Positions 7,333 through 14,020 of a stretch of 19,320 bases of DNA are shown in pieces. The translations under genes and the position numbers were made by a program. The notes below the pieces were generated by a model, which did not search any database, was not told the DNA's origin, and saw nothing but the letters and a program-made list of their open reading frames with translations. How positions within the stretch are numbered: position 1 is the stretch's first letter; the number at the start of each line of letters is the position of its first letter. The stretch is from JAKEGK01 sp036507695 (GTDB lineage Bacteria; Pseudomonadota; Gammaproteobacteria; SZUA-152). The stretch is from contig DATCIR010000093.1 of NCBI GenBank assembly GCA_036507695.1, positions 1 to 19,320 on the forward strand. The letters run 5' to 3'.

Positions 7333-7432
7333 CGGTTTGACTTTAAATATCGAATTTTAAATACCAGGAATTATTTGAAGTGGCATGGCATGTAATTGCG
7401 TGTATGGGGTCGCCAATACGCAATTGCTGATA

Positions 7433-8242
7433 TTATTTCGTATGGCAGGTAAAACACAATACCTCGGCGTTTGCGCGCAGTAACAAATCGTTGGTGGTAT
7501 TGTGTACATTGTGACAGGTCATACATTCCACATTACCGTCATACAGCTTTACGCCATTGTCAAAACCATTGGGATGGTCGGGCGGACGAAAATCCGGATC
7601 GTCCCAACCCAAGCCGGCGTAGCGCATGGAAATGGGATGGTCGTTTCGCAAATCCGTGCCAATCACTTTGACTTCAATGCTGTGGGCAATTTGTCCATTG
7701 TGACACTTTCCACAACTTTCCATGTCGTCGTTGGCGTTGAGGCGCATGTGCATTGCGTTATCCTGGATGGGATCGAAGGTGACGGGTTTGAAAACCACCA
7801 TGTCAACGGCCATGGTGCCATCATGGCAAGATAGGCAAAGCATGCTGATCGGACTGGGCCTGCCAGGCCGGGTGTCCAGGGTTTGTGAGCCGGATTGAGG
7901 ATAAAGTTGGTAATTTTCGGTCGCGGGCACATAGCGGTTCCAATCCTGGATACCCCCAAAATCAGCCGGTTCGGCGCCCGCTTCTTCCGGCGGGATATGG
8001 CAATAGACGCAGGAATAGCCGTAATCGGAAAACGCGACACCGGGCATCGCGACCACACCCGCCCGATTGTTCAAGCCGGTAAAATCATGCTTGGATCCAA
8101 GTATTGGATCATCAGCCCCCAGTACTGGATCGCCGACAATGGCTACCGCCATGGCGTAGGATCCAAGCAACCCGCTTATTAATAGAAACGATACCAGGAA
8201 CAGACCAACGCTTGCTTTACCACTTGGTACTGTCAAATTCAT
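7433..8242 (-). CDS. five-heme c-type cytochrome, doubled-CXXCH family
   Basis: This is an exported multiheme electron carrier of 269 residues. It has a Sec signal peptide with hydrophobic core to about residue 32 (SYAMA). Five CXXCH sites are present: C78 (CVYCH), C136 (CLSCH), C177 (CGKCH), C240 (CMTCH) and C263 (CFTCH). Family marks include GSKHDF near the mature N-terminus, LCLSCHDGTMAVD, GTDLRNDHPISM and VECMTCHNVHN, the pattern of doubled-CXXCH cytochromes common in metal- and sulfur-cycling bacteria. Several free His (for example in HPIS and CHNVH) could be distal ligands, suggesting bis-His hemes. GGAAG lies about 10 nt before the ATG. It precedes the propeller lipoprotein, is probably co-transcribed with it, and is divergent from the hexaheme locus. 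Confidence 0.9.
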   Translation of the reverse strand: MNLTVPSGKASVGLFLVSFLLISGLLGSYAMAVAIVGDPVLGADDPILGSKHDFTGLNNRAGVVAMPGVAFSDYGYSCVYCHIPPEEAGAEPADFGGIQDWNRYVPATENYQLYPQSGSQTLDTRPGRPSPISMLCLSCHDGTMAVDMVVFKPVTFDPIQDNAMHMRLNANDDMESCGKCHNGQIAHSIEVKVIGTDLRNDHPISMRYAGLGWDDPDFRPPDHPNGFDNGVKLYDGNVECMTCHNVHNTTNDLLLRANAEVLCFTCHTK

Positions 8243-8520
8243 TGGATGATACTTCCCGTCCTCTTTGAGCCCGCCCGCTTTGAGATAGTATTGACTATTT
8301 GCAATAATCTTTCACTGACAAAGTTAATCAGGGTTTTTTATGAATATATCGAATAACTTATCAGTTATTGTTCCTTGCGCAAAATTAGAGTATCGCAAAT
8401 TGCCAACCTTAGCCACTTTTTGCGGTCACAGCGTTGTATTACTTTAGAAAATAAAAGCTGCTTAATATCAGCAAGTTTTATTACACTGTCGCTATCGGAT
8501 CAATTGAGTGAATTTTAGGA
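8243..8520. promoter_or_regulatory. divergent control region between the cytochrome genes
   Basis: This 278-bp AT-rich region separates two divergently transcribed cytochrome units and must hold both promoters. I could not pick convincing -35/-10 pairs. There is no FNR box. A perfect inverted repeat, AATAACT-tatc-AGTTATT at 8352-8369, is a candidate operator and is listed separately. A short GCTG/CAGC pairing occurs at 8457-8472. Confidence 0.5.
8352..8369. promoter_or_regulatory. perfect 18-bp palindromic site, candidate operator
   Basis: AATAACT and AGTTATT are exact inverted arms around TATC. The site lies near the middle of the divergent cytochrome promoter region. The regulator is unknown; the geometry suits a dimeric helix-turn-helix protein. 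Confidence 0.4.
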
Positions 8521-9828
8521 ATGCTATTCTCTAGAAATTGCATTTTTGGGGTAATTATCAGCGGTTTAAGCGTATTCACGGTTTCCGCGCTGGCAGCGCC
8601 GTCCGGCACGGCGCCTGCTCCGGCAACAGATGGTTTAAGTGGCAAGGTCGATGGGGCCAAGGTGTACCTGCGGCACTGCTCGATATGCCACGGGGACAAT
8701 GGCGATGGCAACACCCGCGTCCAGAGCAGCCTGAGACCGCCACCGCGCAACTTTACGACGCTATCGGCCGCGCTGGAATTAACCCGGGAACGAATGATTC
8801 ATTCCATCAGCCATGGGCGTCCCGGTACCGGCATGATGGCGCATAATGACCGCTTAACCGCGGCGGAAATTGCCGCGGTTGCGGACTATATCCGCACTGC
8901 ATTCATGAAGTCTGCCGATGATAAGGAAAGGCGGCAACTAGCTAAGCATGTGGGTGGCGAGGAGATTTATTCCAAACATTGTGCCGTATGCCATGGTGAT
9001 AAGGGCACCAGCGCGGTGTGGGCGCGCAGTGGTTTGAATCCGCAGCCGAGGGATTTTACGACGGCACAGGCGCGCCAGGAATTGACGCGCGAACGCATGC
9101 TGATTTCAGTTGCCAATGGCCGGCCCGGTACGGCGATGATGCCGCATAAAGATAAGTTAACCGCAAACGAAATGGAACAAGTGGTGGATTATATCCGGGT
9201 CGTGTTCATGAGCGGACCGATTGCCTTGGCGCCAGCAACACCGCCAGGTGTTGAGGCACACAAAAATCTGCCGCCCGTGGCATCTCCAGGTATGCCAGGG
9301 CATCCGCCAATGCCCGGTTTTGACGTTCCCAGTTCAACACCCGGCGCGCCTTTGCGCGTCAATCCACATCCGCCGAGTCCCCAGCAAGGGGCGCACCCGG
9401 GTGGCGCGCCCGGCAGTGCGGCGCCAATGGGCCCGGTGGTCAGCGTTGATATGAACGCACCCCTGCCTAAAGGGCTGCAAGGCAATGTGGAGCAGGGGCG
9501 TACGTTTTACCTGCACAATTGTTTTGTCTGTCATGGCGTGAGCGGCGATGGCAATGGACCGCGCGCGCATTTTAACACCCCCCGGCCGCGAAATTTTACC
9601 AGTGAGGTGTCGCGGCGTATGTTGAATCGTGAGCGTATCTTTAACGCCATCACCCATGGCAAGGTGGGGACGGTGATGCCGGCATGGGGAAAGGTGCTTG
9701 ACGATCAGCAAATCGCAAACATTGCCGAGTTTGTCTTTACTACGTTCATCCAGGTAAAAGCCCCGGCTGTAAGCGATAAAGATCATCAATCGCAAAAAGT
9801 CAGTTTAATCAAAAAAAAAGTCATTTAA
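8521..9828 (+). CDS. exported triheme cytochrome c (three mono-heme class I domains); N-terminal half of a possible hexaheme protein
   Basis: The protein is 435 residues with a Sec signal peptide (core FGVIISGLSVFTVSALA, cleavage near residue 26). Three cytochrome c domains follow: CSICH (C53), CAVCH (C154) and CFVCH (C334). The first two are near copies of each other, sharing TRERM...GRPGT.MM as probable distal-Met region. The third differs, with NRERIFNAITHGKVGTVMPAWG. A proline/glycine-rich linker (about residues 232-316) separates domains 2 and 3 and should be flexible. The ORF ends LIKKKVI directly after nine A (9811-9819). In the -1 frame it runs on into the next three-heme ORF, so the two may make one ~771-residue protein. 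AGGA abuts the ATG, an unusually close ribosome site. Confidence 0.88.
   Translation: MLFSRNCIFGVIISGLSVFTVSALAAPSGTAPAPATDGLSGKVDGAKVYLRHCSICHGDNGDGNTRVQSSLRPPPRNFTTLSAALELTRERMIHSISHGRPGTGMMAHNDRLTAAEIAAVADYIRTAFMKSADDKERRQLAKHVGGEEIYSKHCAVCHGDKGTSAVWARSGLNPQPRDFTTAQARQELTRERMLISVANGRPGTAMMPHKDKLTANEMEQVVDYIRVVFMSGPIALAPATPPGVEAHKNLPPVASPGMPGHPPMPGFDVPSSTPGAPLRVNPHPPSPQQGAHPGGAPGSAAPMGPVVSVDMNAPLPKGLQGNVEQGRTFYLHNCFVCHGVSGDGNGPRAHFNTPRPRNFTSEVSRRMLNRERIFNAITHGKVGTVMPAWGKVLDDQQIANIAEFVFTTFIQVKAPAVSDKDHQSQKVSLIKKKVI
9811..9819 (+). other. A9 slippage tract joining two cytochrome ORFs
   Basis: Nine consecutive A, read AAA AAA AAA GTC ATT TAA in the upstream frame. One added A (transcriptional slippage, mutation or corrected sequence) or a -1 ribosomal slip gives AAA AAA AAA AGT CAT TTA ACC and continues without a stop into the downstream ORF. 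A9 runs are long enough for RNA polymerase slippage in other bacteria, and are also typical places for homopolymer errors. Confidence 0.65.
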
Positions 9829-9848
9829 CCCAGTCCCCTGAACAGTCG

Positions 9849-9865
9849 CCGGCACCCAGTGCCGG
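9849..9865 (+). other. GC-rich hairpin downstream of the A9 tract
   Basis: CCGGCAC (9849-9855) pairs perfectly with GTGCCGG (9859-9865) around a 3-nt CCA loop. It begins 29 nt after the A run and 20 nt after the upstream stop codon. The spacing is longer than the usual 5-9 nt for a ribosomal frameshift stimulator. No U-run follows, so it is not a standard terminator. It might pause polymerase or ribosomes, or partly attenuate transcription. Confidence 0.45.
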
Positions 9866-9878
9866 GTTTACGGGTTCG

Positions 9879-10835
9879 GTGGATAAAATCCAGCGCAGCA
9901 CGACCGCAACCAATAGCAGCCATGAAGCAGGGCGGGCTATTTATAACTTTTATTGTTACTTCTGTCACGGCTATTCAGGCAATGCGCGGACGCTGGCGGC
10001 GAGTTACATTGATCCGAAGCCGCGGAATTTTCTTGCCATATCAACAAATGAATTGTCCCGCGAAACAATGATTGACGCGGTAGTGAACGGACGCCCAGGC
10101 ACCGCGATGCAGAGTTTCAGTCATACCTTGACACGCGTTGATATCGAGGCGGTAGTTGATTTTGTGCGGCTGGAATTTATGGTGAATAAGGCGGAAAATA
10201 CCCGCTACCACACTGCGCGGAACGGATGGGCCAACCATGAGCGTTATGCGCCGGCGTTTCCGTTTGCGTTGGGTGAAATCGCGCTGGATACACCCGGGGA
10301 CTCCTTAACGCGGGAGCAACAACTGGGCCAACGAGTGTATTTGGAGAGCTGCGTGTCCTGTCATGACCGGGCAAAAGTCAGTGACGACGGGGCTATGTGG
10401 GAATTGCGCGCGGTGTCTTACCCGCGTAACCAGTATTCCCACCAACGAGCTGCCGACGCTTCGGCCGTTGACGCAACAACGCGGGCTTCGCCTTACAGCA
10501 AACACGGCCACGCGCCGGCCGTTGAAAACCTTTCGCTTAAGGAACGGCAGGGTGAACAGTTGTTTCAGCGTAATTGTGCATTTTGTCATGCGGCGGACGG
10601 CAGCGGCAAAAACTGGATCGGCAGTTTTCTGGATCCCCAGCCGCGGAACTTGACGGATGCCGATGTCATGAAAACAATGCCACGTTCGCGTTTAAAAACC
10701 GTGATTCGGGACGGATTACCGGGAACCACCATGTCAGCCTGGAAACAGGTGCTGAAAGATGAAGAAATTGACAGTATTATTGATTATATCGGTCGTGCCT
10801 TTCACCCGGTCGCGGATGAGAGCACGAAACAGTAA
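9879..10835 (+). CDS. triheme cytochrome c lacking its own signal peptide; C-terminal half of a possible hexaheme protein
   Basis: From the first possible start (GTG at 9879) there are 318 residues, with CYFCH (C26), CVSCH (C158) and CAFCH (C233). Domain 1 resembles the first two domains of the upstream gene (SRETMIDAVVNGRPGTAM). Domain 3 resembles the upstream third domain (KTVIRDGLPGTTMSAW). Domain 2 is abbreviated. There is no signal peptide and no clear ribosome site, although hemes of this type are attached only outside the cytoplasm. The frame is open upstream through 9819 and beyond, encoding a linker-like SPEQSPAPSAGFTGSV. It therefore most likely is the distal part of the 8521 gene, reached by a shift at the A9 run, not an independent gene. 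Confidence 0.8.
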   Translation: MDKIQRSTTATNSSHEAGRAIYNFYCYFCHGYSGNARTLAASYIDPKPRNFLAISTNELSRETMIDAVVNGRPGTAMQSFSHTLTRVDIEAVVDFVRLEFMVNKAENTRYHTARNGWANHERYAPAFPFALGEIALDTPGDSLTREQQLGQRVYLESCVSCHDRAKVSDDGAMWELRAVSYPRNQYSHQRAADASAVDATTRASPYSKHGHAPAVENLSLKERQGEQLFQRNCAFCHAADGSGKNWIGSFLDPQPRNLTDADVMKTMPRSRLKTVIRDGLPGTTMSAWKQVLKDEEIDSIIDYIGRAFHPVADESTKQ

Positions 10836-10878
10836 ACGACAAACGAAGAAAGCTGGAATAGCGTGTTAGGAGCGCCAG

Positions 10879-11940
10879 GTGACTGACAATAGAATAAAAG
10901 TGGGTGTGGTGGGTGGCACCGGCTACACCGGTGTCGAGCTGCTGCGGCTGTTAGTGAATCATCCCAACGTTCATCTAACCGCGGTCACGTCACGCTCTGA
11001 AGCTGGTATGCCGGTCGCGGACTTGTTTCCCAGTTTGCGCGGGCATCTTGCGTTGCCCTTTACGGATCCTGAAAACGGTGAGCTGGCTGATTGCGACCTG
11101 GTCTATTTCGCAACCCCCAATGGGGTCGCCATGCGATCCGCACCCCAATTACTGGCGCAAGGTATACGGATCATCGATCTCGCGGCTGACTTTCGCTTGA
11201 AAAACCAGAAAGAGTGGGAACACTGGTATCAGGAAGACCATGCCTGCCCCGAATTGCTGGCAACGGCGGTGTATGGATTACCGGAAGTCAATCGCGAACA
11301 AATAAAATCGGCGCAATTGATTGCCAATCCAGGCTGCTATCCCACGGCGGTGCAGCTGGGCTTGCTGCCATTGCTGGAATCAAAATGCATCGACACCAAG
11401 AGCATTATTGCCGATTGCAAATCGGGAGTCAGTGGCGCCGGACGTAAAGCCAGCCTGGGAACATCACTCTGCGAAGTGAGTGAAAGCATCAAGGCCTATG
11501 CGGTGCCGGGACATCGGCATTTACCGGAAATCGCGCAAGGATTGAAAGCGGTCGCCGGTGGCGATGTTGAGCTGGTGTTCGTTCCCCATCTCGTACCCAT
11601 GATTCGCGGTATTCACGCCACTCTTTACGCCAAATTAAGTGCTGCCAAAACGGGCAGCGAAAACGCTGCCGCCCTGCAAGCCATGTTTGCGCAACGCTAC
11701 CAGGACGAACCGTTTGTGGATGTACTGCCCCAGGGCAGCCATCCCGATACCCGCAGTGTCAAGGGCGCCAACTATTGCCGAATCGCGGTACATCGCCCCT
11801 TAAACGGTGACACCGTTGTCATTTTGTCCGTCATCGATAACCTGGTCAAAGGCGCTGCGGGCCAAGCAGTTCAAAATATGAACATAATGTTTGGGCTAAA
11901 TGAGTCCGCAGGGCTAAATAACCCCGCTTTACTGCCGTAA
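10879..11940 (+). CDS. argC: N-acetyl-gamma-glutamyl-phosphate reductase
   Basis: ArgC reduces N-acetylglutamyl phosphate to the semialdehyde with NADPH, the third step of arginine biosynthesis, in the cytoplasm. The protein is 353 residues, the normal size for the short form. The N-terminal Rossmann motif GVVGGTGYTGVELLRLL and the catalytic Cys in NPGCYPTA (C153) are intact, as is the His-containing VPGHRHLPEI. The GTG at 10879 is chosen because TTAGGAG ends 6 nt upstream and the protein begins right before the Rossmann strand. It lies 43 bp after the cytochrome ORF and begins the housekeeping block that runs to the rRNA genes. Its link to the cytochrome genes looks positional, not functional. 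Confidence 0.96.
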   Translation: MTDNRIKVGVVGGTGYTGVELLRLLVNHPNVHLTAVTSRSEAGMPVADLFPSLRGHLALPFTDPENGELADCDLVYFATPNGVAMRSAPQLLAQGIRIIDLAADFRLKNQKEWEHWYQEDHACPELLATAVYGLPEVNREQIKSAQLIANPGCYPTAVQLGLLPLLESKCIDTKSIIADCKSGVSGAGRKASLGTSLCEVSESIKAYAVPGHRHLPEIAQGLKAVAGGDVELVFVPHLVPMIRGIHATLYAKLSAAKTGSENAAALQAMFAQRYQDEPFVDVLPQGSHPDTRSVKGANYCRIAVHRPLNGDTVVILSVIDNLVKGAAGQAVQNMNIMFGLNESAGLNNPALLP

Positions 11941-11951
11941 TAACTGTAAAT

Positions 11952-11998
11952 CCTCCGCGTTACGAGAACCGTTTTTCCAAGCGGTTCTCGTGTGGAGG
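11952..11998 (+). terminator. strong two-part hairpin after argC
   Basis: ACGAGAACCG (11962-11971) and CGGTTCTCGT (11982-11991) form a perfect 10-bp stem with a 10-nt loop. It is extended by an outer CCTCC (11952-11956)/GGAGG (11994-11998) helix with a small bulge. No U-run follows, so it may be a pause, an RNA-processing stem or a Rho-assisted terminator. Confidence 0.5.
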
Positions 11999-12016
11999 TA
12001 TTCCATTGAAATTCAA

Positions 12017-12038
12017 GGACTCTTGATTGCGAGAGTCC
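12017..12038 (+). other. second hairpin before the DUF6776-like gene
   Basis: GGACTCT (12017-12023) pairs with AGAGTCC (12032-12038), extendable by a wobble pair, with a short loop. It lies 31 nt before the next start codon. It has no U-run and could be part of the 5' untranslated region. Confidence 0.35.
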
Positions 12039-12068
12039 AATGAAGGAAAGAAAGGACGGCAGATTTAC

Positions 12069-12785
12069 ATGGCTTCGCAATTAATCATCAAATCACCGCA
12101 ACCCCGTAAAACCGCGTTGTTAATTATTGTCATTGCGGCCTTATTTATCGGGACGGGATATGGCATGTATTACATTGGCCATGACAGCGCGGGATTTGAT
12201 AACGCGGTGTTAAAAGTCGCGCACGTCACTCTGCAGCAACAACTCCATGAAATTGAAAAGGAAAACTCAAAATTACGGGAAAAAAACGCGGTTCTGGAAC
12301 AGGCGGCCATCATCGATAAGAACGCCCACTCTGATGTGAACGGATCATTAAAACAGTTGCAGAATGAAGTATTGGAATTAAAGGAGCAAGTCGCGTTTTA
12401 TCGCGGCATTGTTTCTCCCACGGAAACAGCGGCCGGTCTGGCGATTGCCAGTTTCAAACTGAGCAAGTTGGGCGAAGAGTCAGGTTATCGCTTCAAACTG
12501 GTATTGACTCAGGTAAAACTAAACGACCGAATCATCCGTGGCAAGGCCACAATATTCATAGACGGGCTGCATAATGGCGAACCAAAGCAGTTCAACGTGG
12601 CGGCGTTGATGGGGAATACCAAGGCGGGTATGAATTTGAATTTCAAATATTTTCAGACGATCGAGGGCGATATGGTATTACCGGAAGGCTTTATTCCGTC
12701 GAGTGTGCTGGTGGATGTCAAGCCTTCAGGCGCCGCTCAAAATGCGCTATCGCAAACGTTTAACTGGGTCGATGTCATTTCATGA
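12069..12785 (+). CDS. single-pass membrane coiled-coil protein (DUF6776-like)
   Basis: The protein is 238 residues. A short basic cytoplasmic N-terminus (KSPQPRKT) is followed by one transmembrane helix (about residues 15-35, ALLIIVIAALFIGTGYGMYYI). A heptad-rich coiled coil covers about 55-125 (LQQQLHEIEKENSKLREKNAVLE and onward). A C-terminal beta-rich extracytoplasmic domain carries FKLVLTQVKLNDRIIRGKATIFIDG. This layout matches the gammaproteobacterial DUF6776 family next to bactofilin genes (PA0663 position). I choose ATG 12069 over the in-frame TTG at 12027 because the membrane helix then starts soon after. The ribosome site is weak. It may link the envelope to bactofilin, which is inference from neighbours. 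Confidence 0.8.
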   Translation: MASQLIIKSPQPRKTALLIIVIAALFIGTGYGMYYIGHDSAGFDNAVLKVAHVTLQQQLHEIEKENSKLREKNAVLEQAAIIDKNAHSDVNGSLKQLQNEVLELKEQVAFYRGIVSPTETAAGLAIASFKLSKLGEESGYRFKLVLTQVKLNDRIIRGKATIFIDGLHNGEPKQFNVAALMGNTKAGMNLNFKYFQTIEGDMVLPEGFIPSSVLVDVKPSGAAQNALSQTFNWVDVIS

Positions 12786-12858
12786 AGCAGCCCGACTACA
12801 TTATTTAACGTCGATAAATTAGGATTTTGGTAAAACGAAACAACGAGAGGTAGCGTGT

Positions 12859-13338
12859 ATGTTTGGTAACAAGAAAGGTAAAAAAGGTTCGGATCTGGAT
12901 TCATTGATTGGCGCGAACACGAGAATAGTCGGTGATGTGCACTTCAGCGGCGGACTGCGTATTGACGGAACTGTCAAAGGCAATGTGATCGCGGAAGGGG
13001 AAAATTCTCTGGTGACAACCAGCGATAAGGCGCGCATTGAAGGCAATGTGCATGTGCACAATATCGTGTTGAGCGGTGAGGTGATTGGCGATGTCTATGC
13101 GCTGAAACACATTGAACTGGCGCCCAACGCCCGCGTTACCGGTAATGTTTACTACAACTTGATTGAGATGGCCGGCGGCGCCGAAGTCAATGGATCACTG
13201 ATCCACTATGATAACAAGGACGCCAAACCTGCCCAGAAAGGGGAGACAGGACAGGCTGAATCATCCACTGATTACGAGACGAGCCATAGCGAATATGGCG
13301 TGGAATCCGAGAAAAAAGCGCAAGCGGGCTATAATTGA
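12859..13338 (+). CDS. bactofilin, polymer-forming cytoskeletal protein
   Basis: Bactofilins polymerise without nucleotide into beta-helical filaments at the inner membrane and help shape or localise cell-wall enzymes. The protein is 159 residues. A short N-terminal tail (GNKKGKKGSD) precedes the beta-helix (about residues 15-115) with repeated short hydrophobic turns: TRIVGDVHFSGGLRIDGTVKGNV, ARIEGNVHVHN, GEVIGDVYALKHIEL, ARVTGNVYYN, AEVNGSLIH. The charged C-terminal tail (~45 residues) is disordered-looking. Gene position matches PA0664. AGAGG lies upstream of the ATG. A membrane coiled-coil protein gene precedes it and an M23 peptidase gene lies 1.9 kb farther on, the type of enzyme bactofilins often partner. 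Confidence 0.92.
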   Translation: MFGNKKGKKGSDLDSLIGANTRIVGDVHFSGGLRIDGTVKGNVIAEGENSLVTTSDKARIEGNVHVHNIVLSGEVIGDVYALKHIELAPNARVTGNVYYNLIEMAGGAEVNGSLIHYDNKDAKPAQKGETGQAESSTDYETSHSEYGVESEKKAQAGYN

Positions 13339-13357
13339 TTGATAGTTTGTATAATAT

Positions 13358-13382
13358 ATAGTTGACTAAATTACTCAGTAAT
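13358..13382 (+). promoter_or_regulatory. candidate type 1 IscR binding site upstream of erpA
   Basis: Compared with the E. coli type 1 consensus ATASYYGACTRWWWYAGTCRRSTAT, 22 of 25 positions match; the mismatches are the G of YAGTC and the final S and T. IscR represses iron-sulfur assembly genes including erpA (yadR) in E. coli when it holds its [2Fe-2S] cluster. The site lies about 94 bp before the erpA start, just downstream of a TATAAT at 13350-13355. Confidence 0.65.
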
Positions 13383-13434
13383 TGCAAACTAAATTGGTGG
13401 TTGAATATTACTAAATTAGCAACTACATACAGCG

Positions 13435-13440
13435 TATAAT
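13435..13440 (+). promoter_or_regulatory. probable erpA -10 element
   Basis: A perfect TATAAT followed by TGCGCTCG. It would give a leader of about 29 nt before the ATG at 13476. A matching -35 is not obvious. A second TATAAT at 13350-13355 abuts the IscR-like site and is an alternative. Confidence 0.45.
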
Positions 13441-13475
13441 TGCGCTCGATATTAATCAGTTTTGGAGGATATCTA

Positions 13476-13835
13476 ATGGATACCCCGGTCGCCAAGCACG
13501 AGACCGACGGCGTTATTGTCGTCACAGCCAATGCGGCACGAAAAGTTAAGGCCTTAATTAAGGACGAAGGAAATGAGGCCCTTAAATTACGCGTCTATGT
13601 TACCGGGGGCGGTTGTTCCGGGTTTCAATATGGGTTTACCTTTGATGAAAAGTTGAATGAGGGAGATACCACGGTTGAAAAAGACGGCGTCACTTTTTTA
13701 ATTGATCCCATGAGTTACCAGTACCTGGCCGGCGCGGAACTCGACTACAAGGAAGACCTGCAAGGCGCCCAGTTCGTGATACGCAATCCTAATGCGTCGA
13801 CAACCTGTGGTTGTGGATCGTCGTTTTCCATATAA
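13476..13835 (+). CDS. erpA: iron-sulfur cluster insertion protein
   Basis: ErpA is an A-type carrier delivering [4Fe-4S] clusters to apoproteins such as IspG/IspH and respiratory enzymes. The protein is 119 residues, close to the E. coli length. The three cluster Cys are in place: C47 in GGGCSGFQYGF, and C111 and C113 in the C-terminal CGCGSSF. The ATG at 13476 is selected by GGAGG 7 nt upstream; an in-frame ATG at 13440 would overlap the -10 element. Demand fits this genome, which encodes many Fe-S proteins (at least five clusters in the hydrogenase here). A type 1 IscR-like site upstream suggests control by Fe-S status. Confidence 0.96.
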   Translation: MDTPVAKHETDGVIVVTANAARKVKALIKDEGNEALKLRVYVTGGGCSGFQYGFTFDEKLNEGDTTVEKDGVTFLIDPMSYQYLAGAELDYKEDLQGAQFVIRNPNASTTCGCGSSFSI

Positions 13836-13880
13836 ACTATTTCTAGTAGTAACGGATTACAGATTTACCCTTTCCATCGT

Positions 13881-13940
13881 TGAAACAAATAATTTGTTCA
13901 GTTATTTGAACAACATACGTTATCTGAACTAATGTTGTTC
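13881..13940. promoter_or_regulatory. clustered TGAACAA/TTGTTCA inverted repeats upstream of citrate synthase
   Basis: TTGTTCA occurs at 13894-13900, TGAACAA at 13907-13913 and TTGTTCG at 13935-13941. Two inverted repeats result: 13884-13898 (7-bp arms around one base, AACAAAT-A-ATTTGTT) and GAACAACAT (13908-13916) with ATGTTGTTC (13932-13940), perfect 9-bp arms. They lie 80-140 bp before the citrate synthase start and look like operators for a dimeric regulator. The second may also be a hairpin ending erpA transcription, but has no T-run. Confidence 0.4.
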
Positions 13941-14020
13941 GTTGCGGTGCCGAGAAAATCGTAGGCGGCCGCGGTTTTGCTATCCTTACCAAAGAACAAT
14001 TTTCGAATAGAGGATTTACG

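Noticed and set aside
9879..10835. Independent cytoplasmic triheme protein starting at GTG 9879
   Set aside because: It has no signal peptide or ribosome site, and its frame is open upstream through the A9 run with linker-like sequence, so it is better read as the distal half of the 8521 gene.
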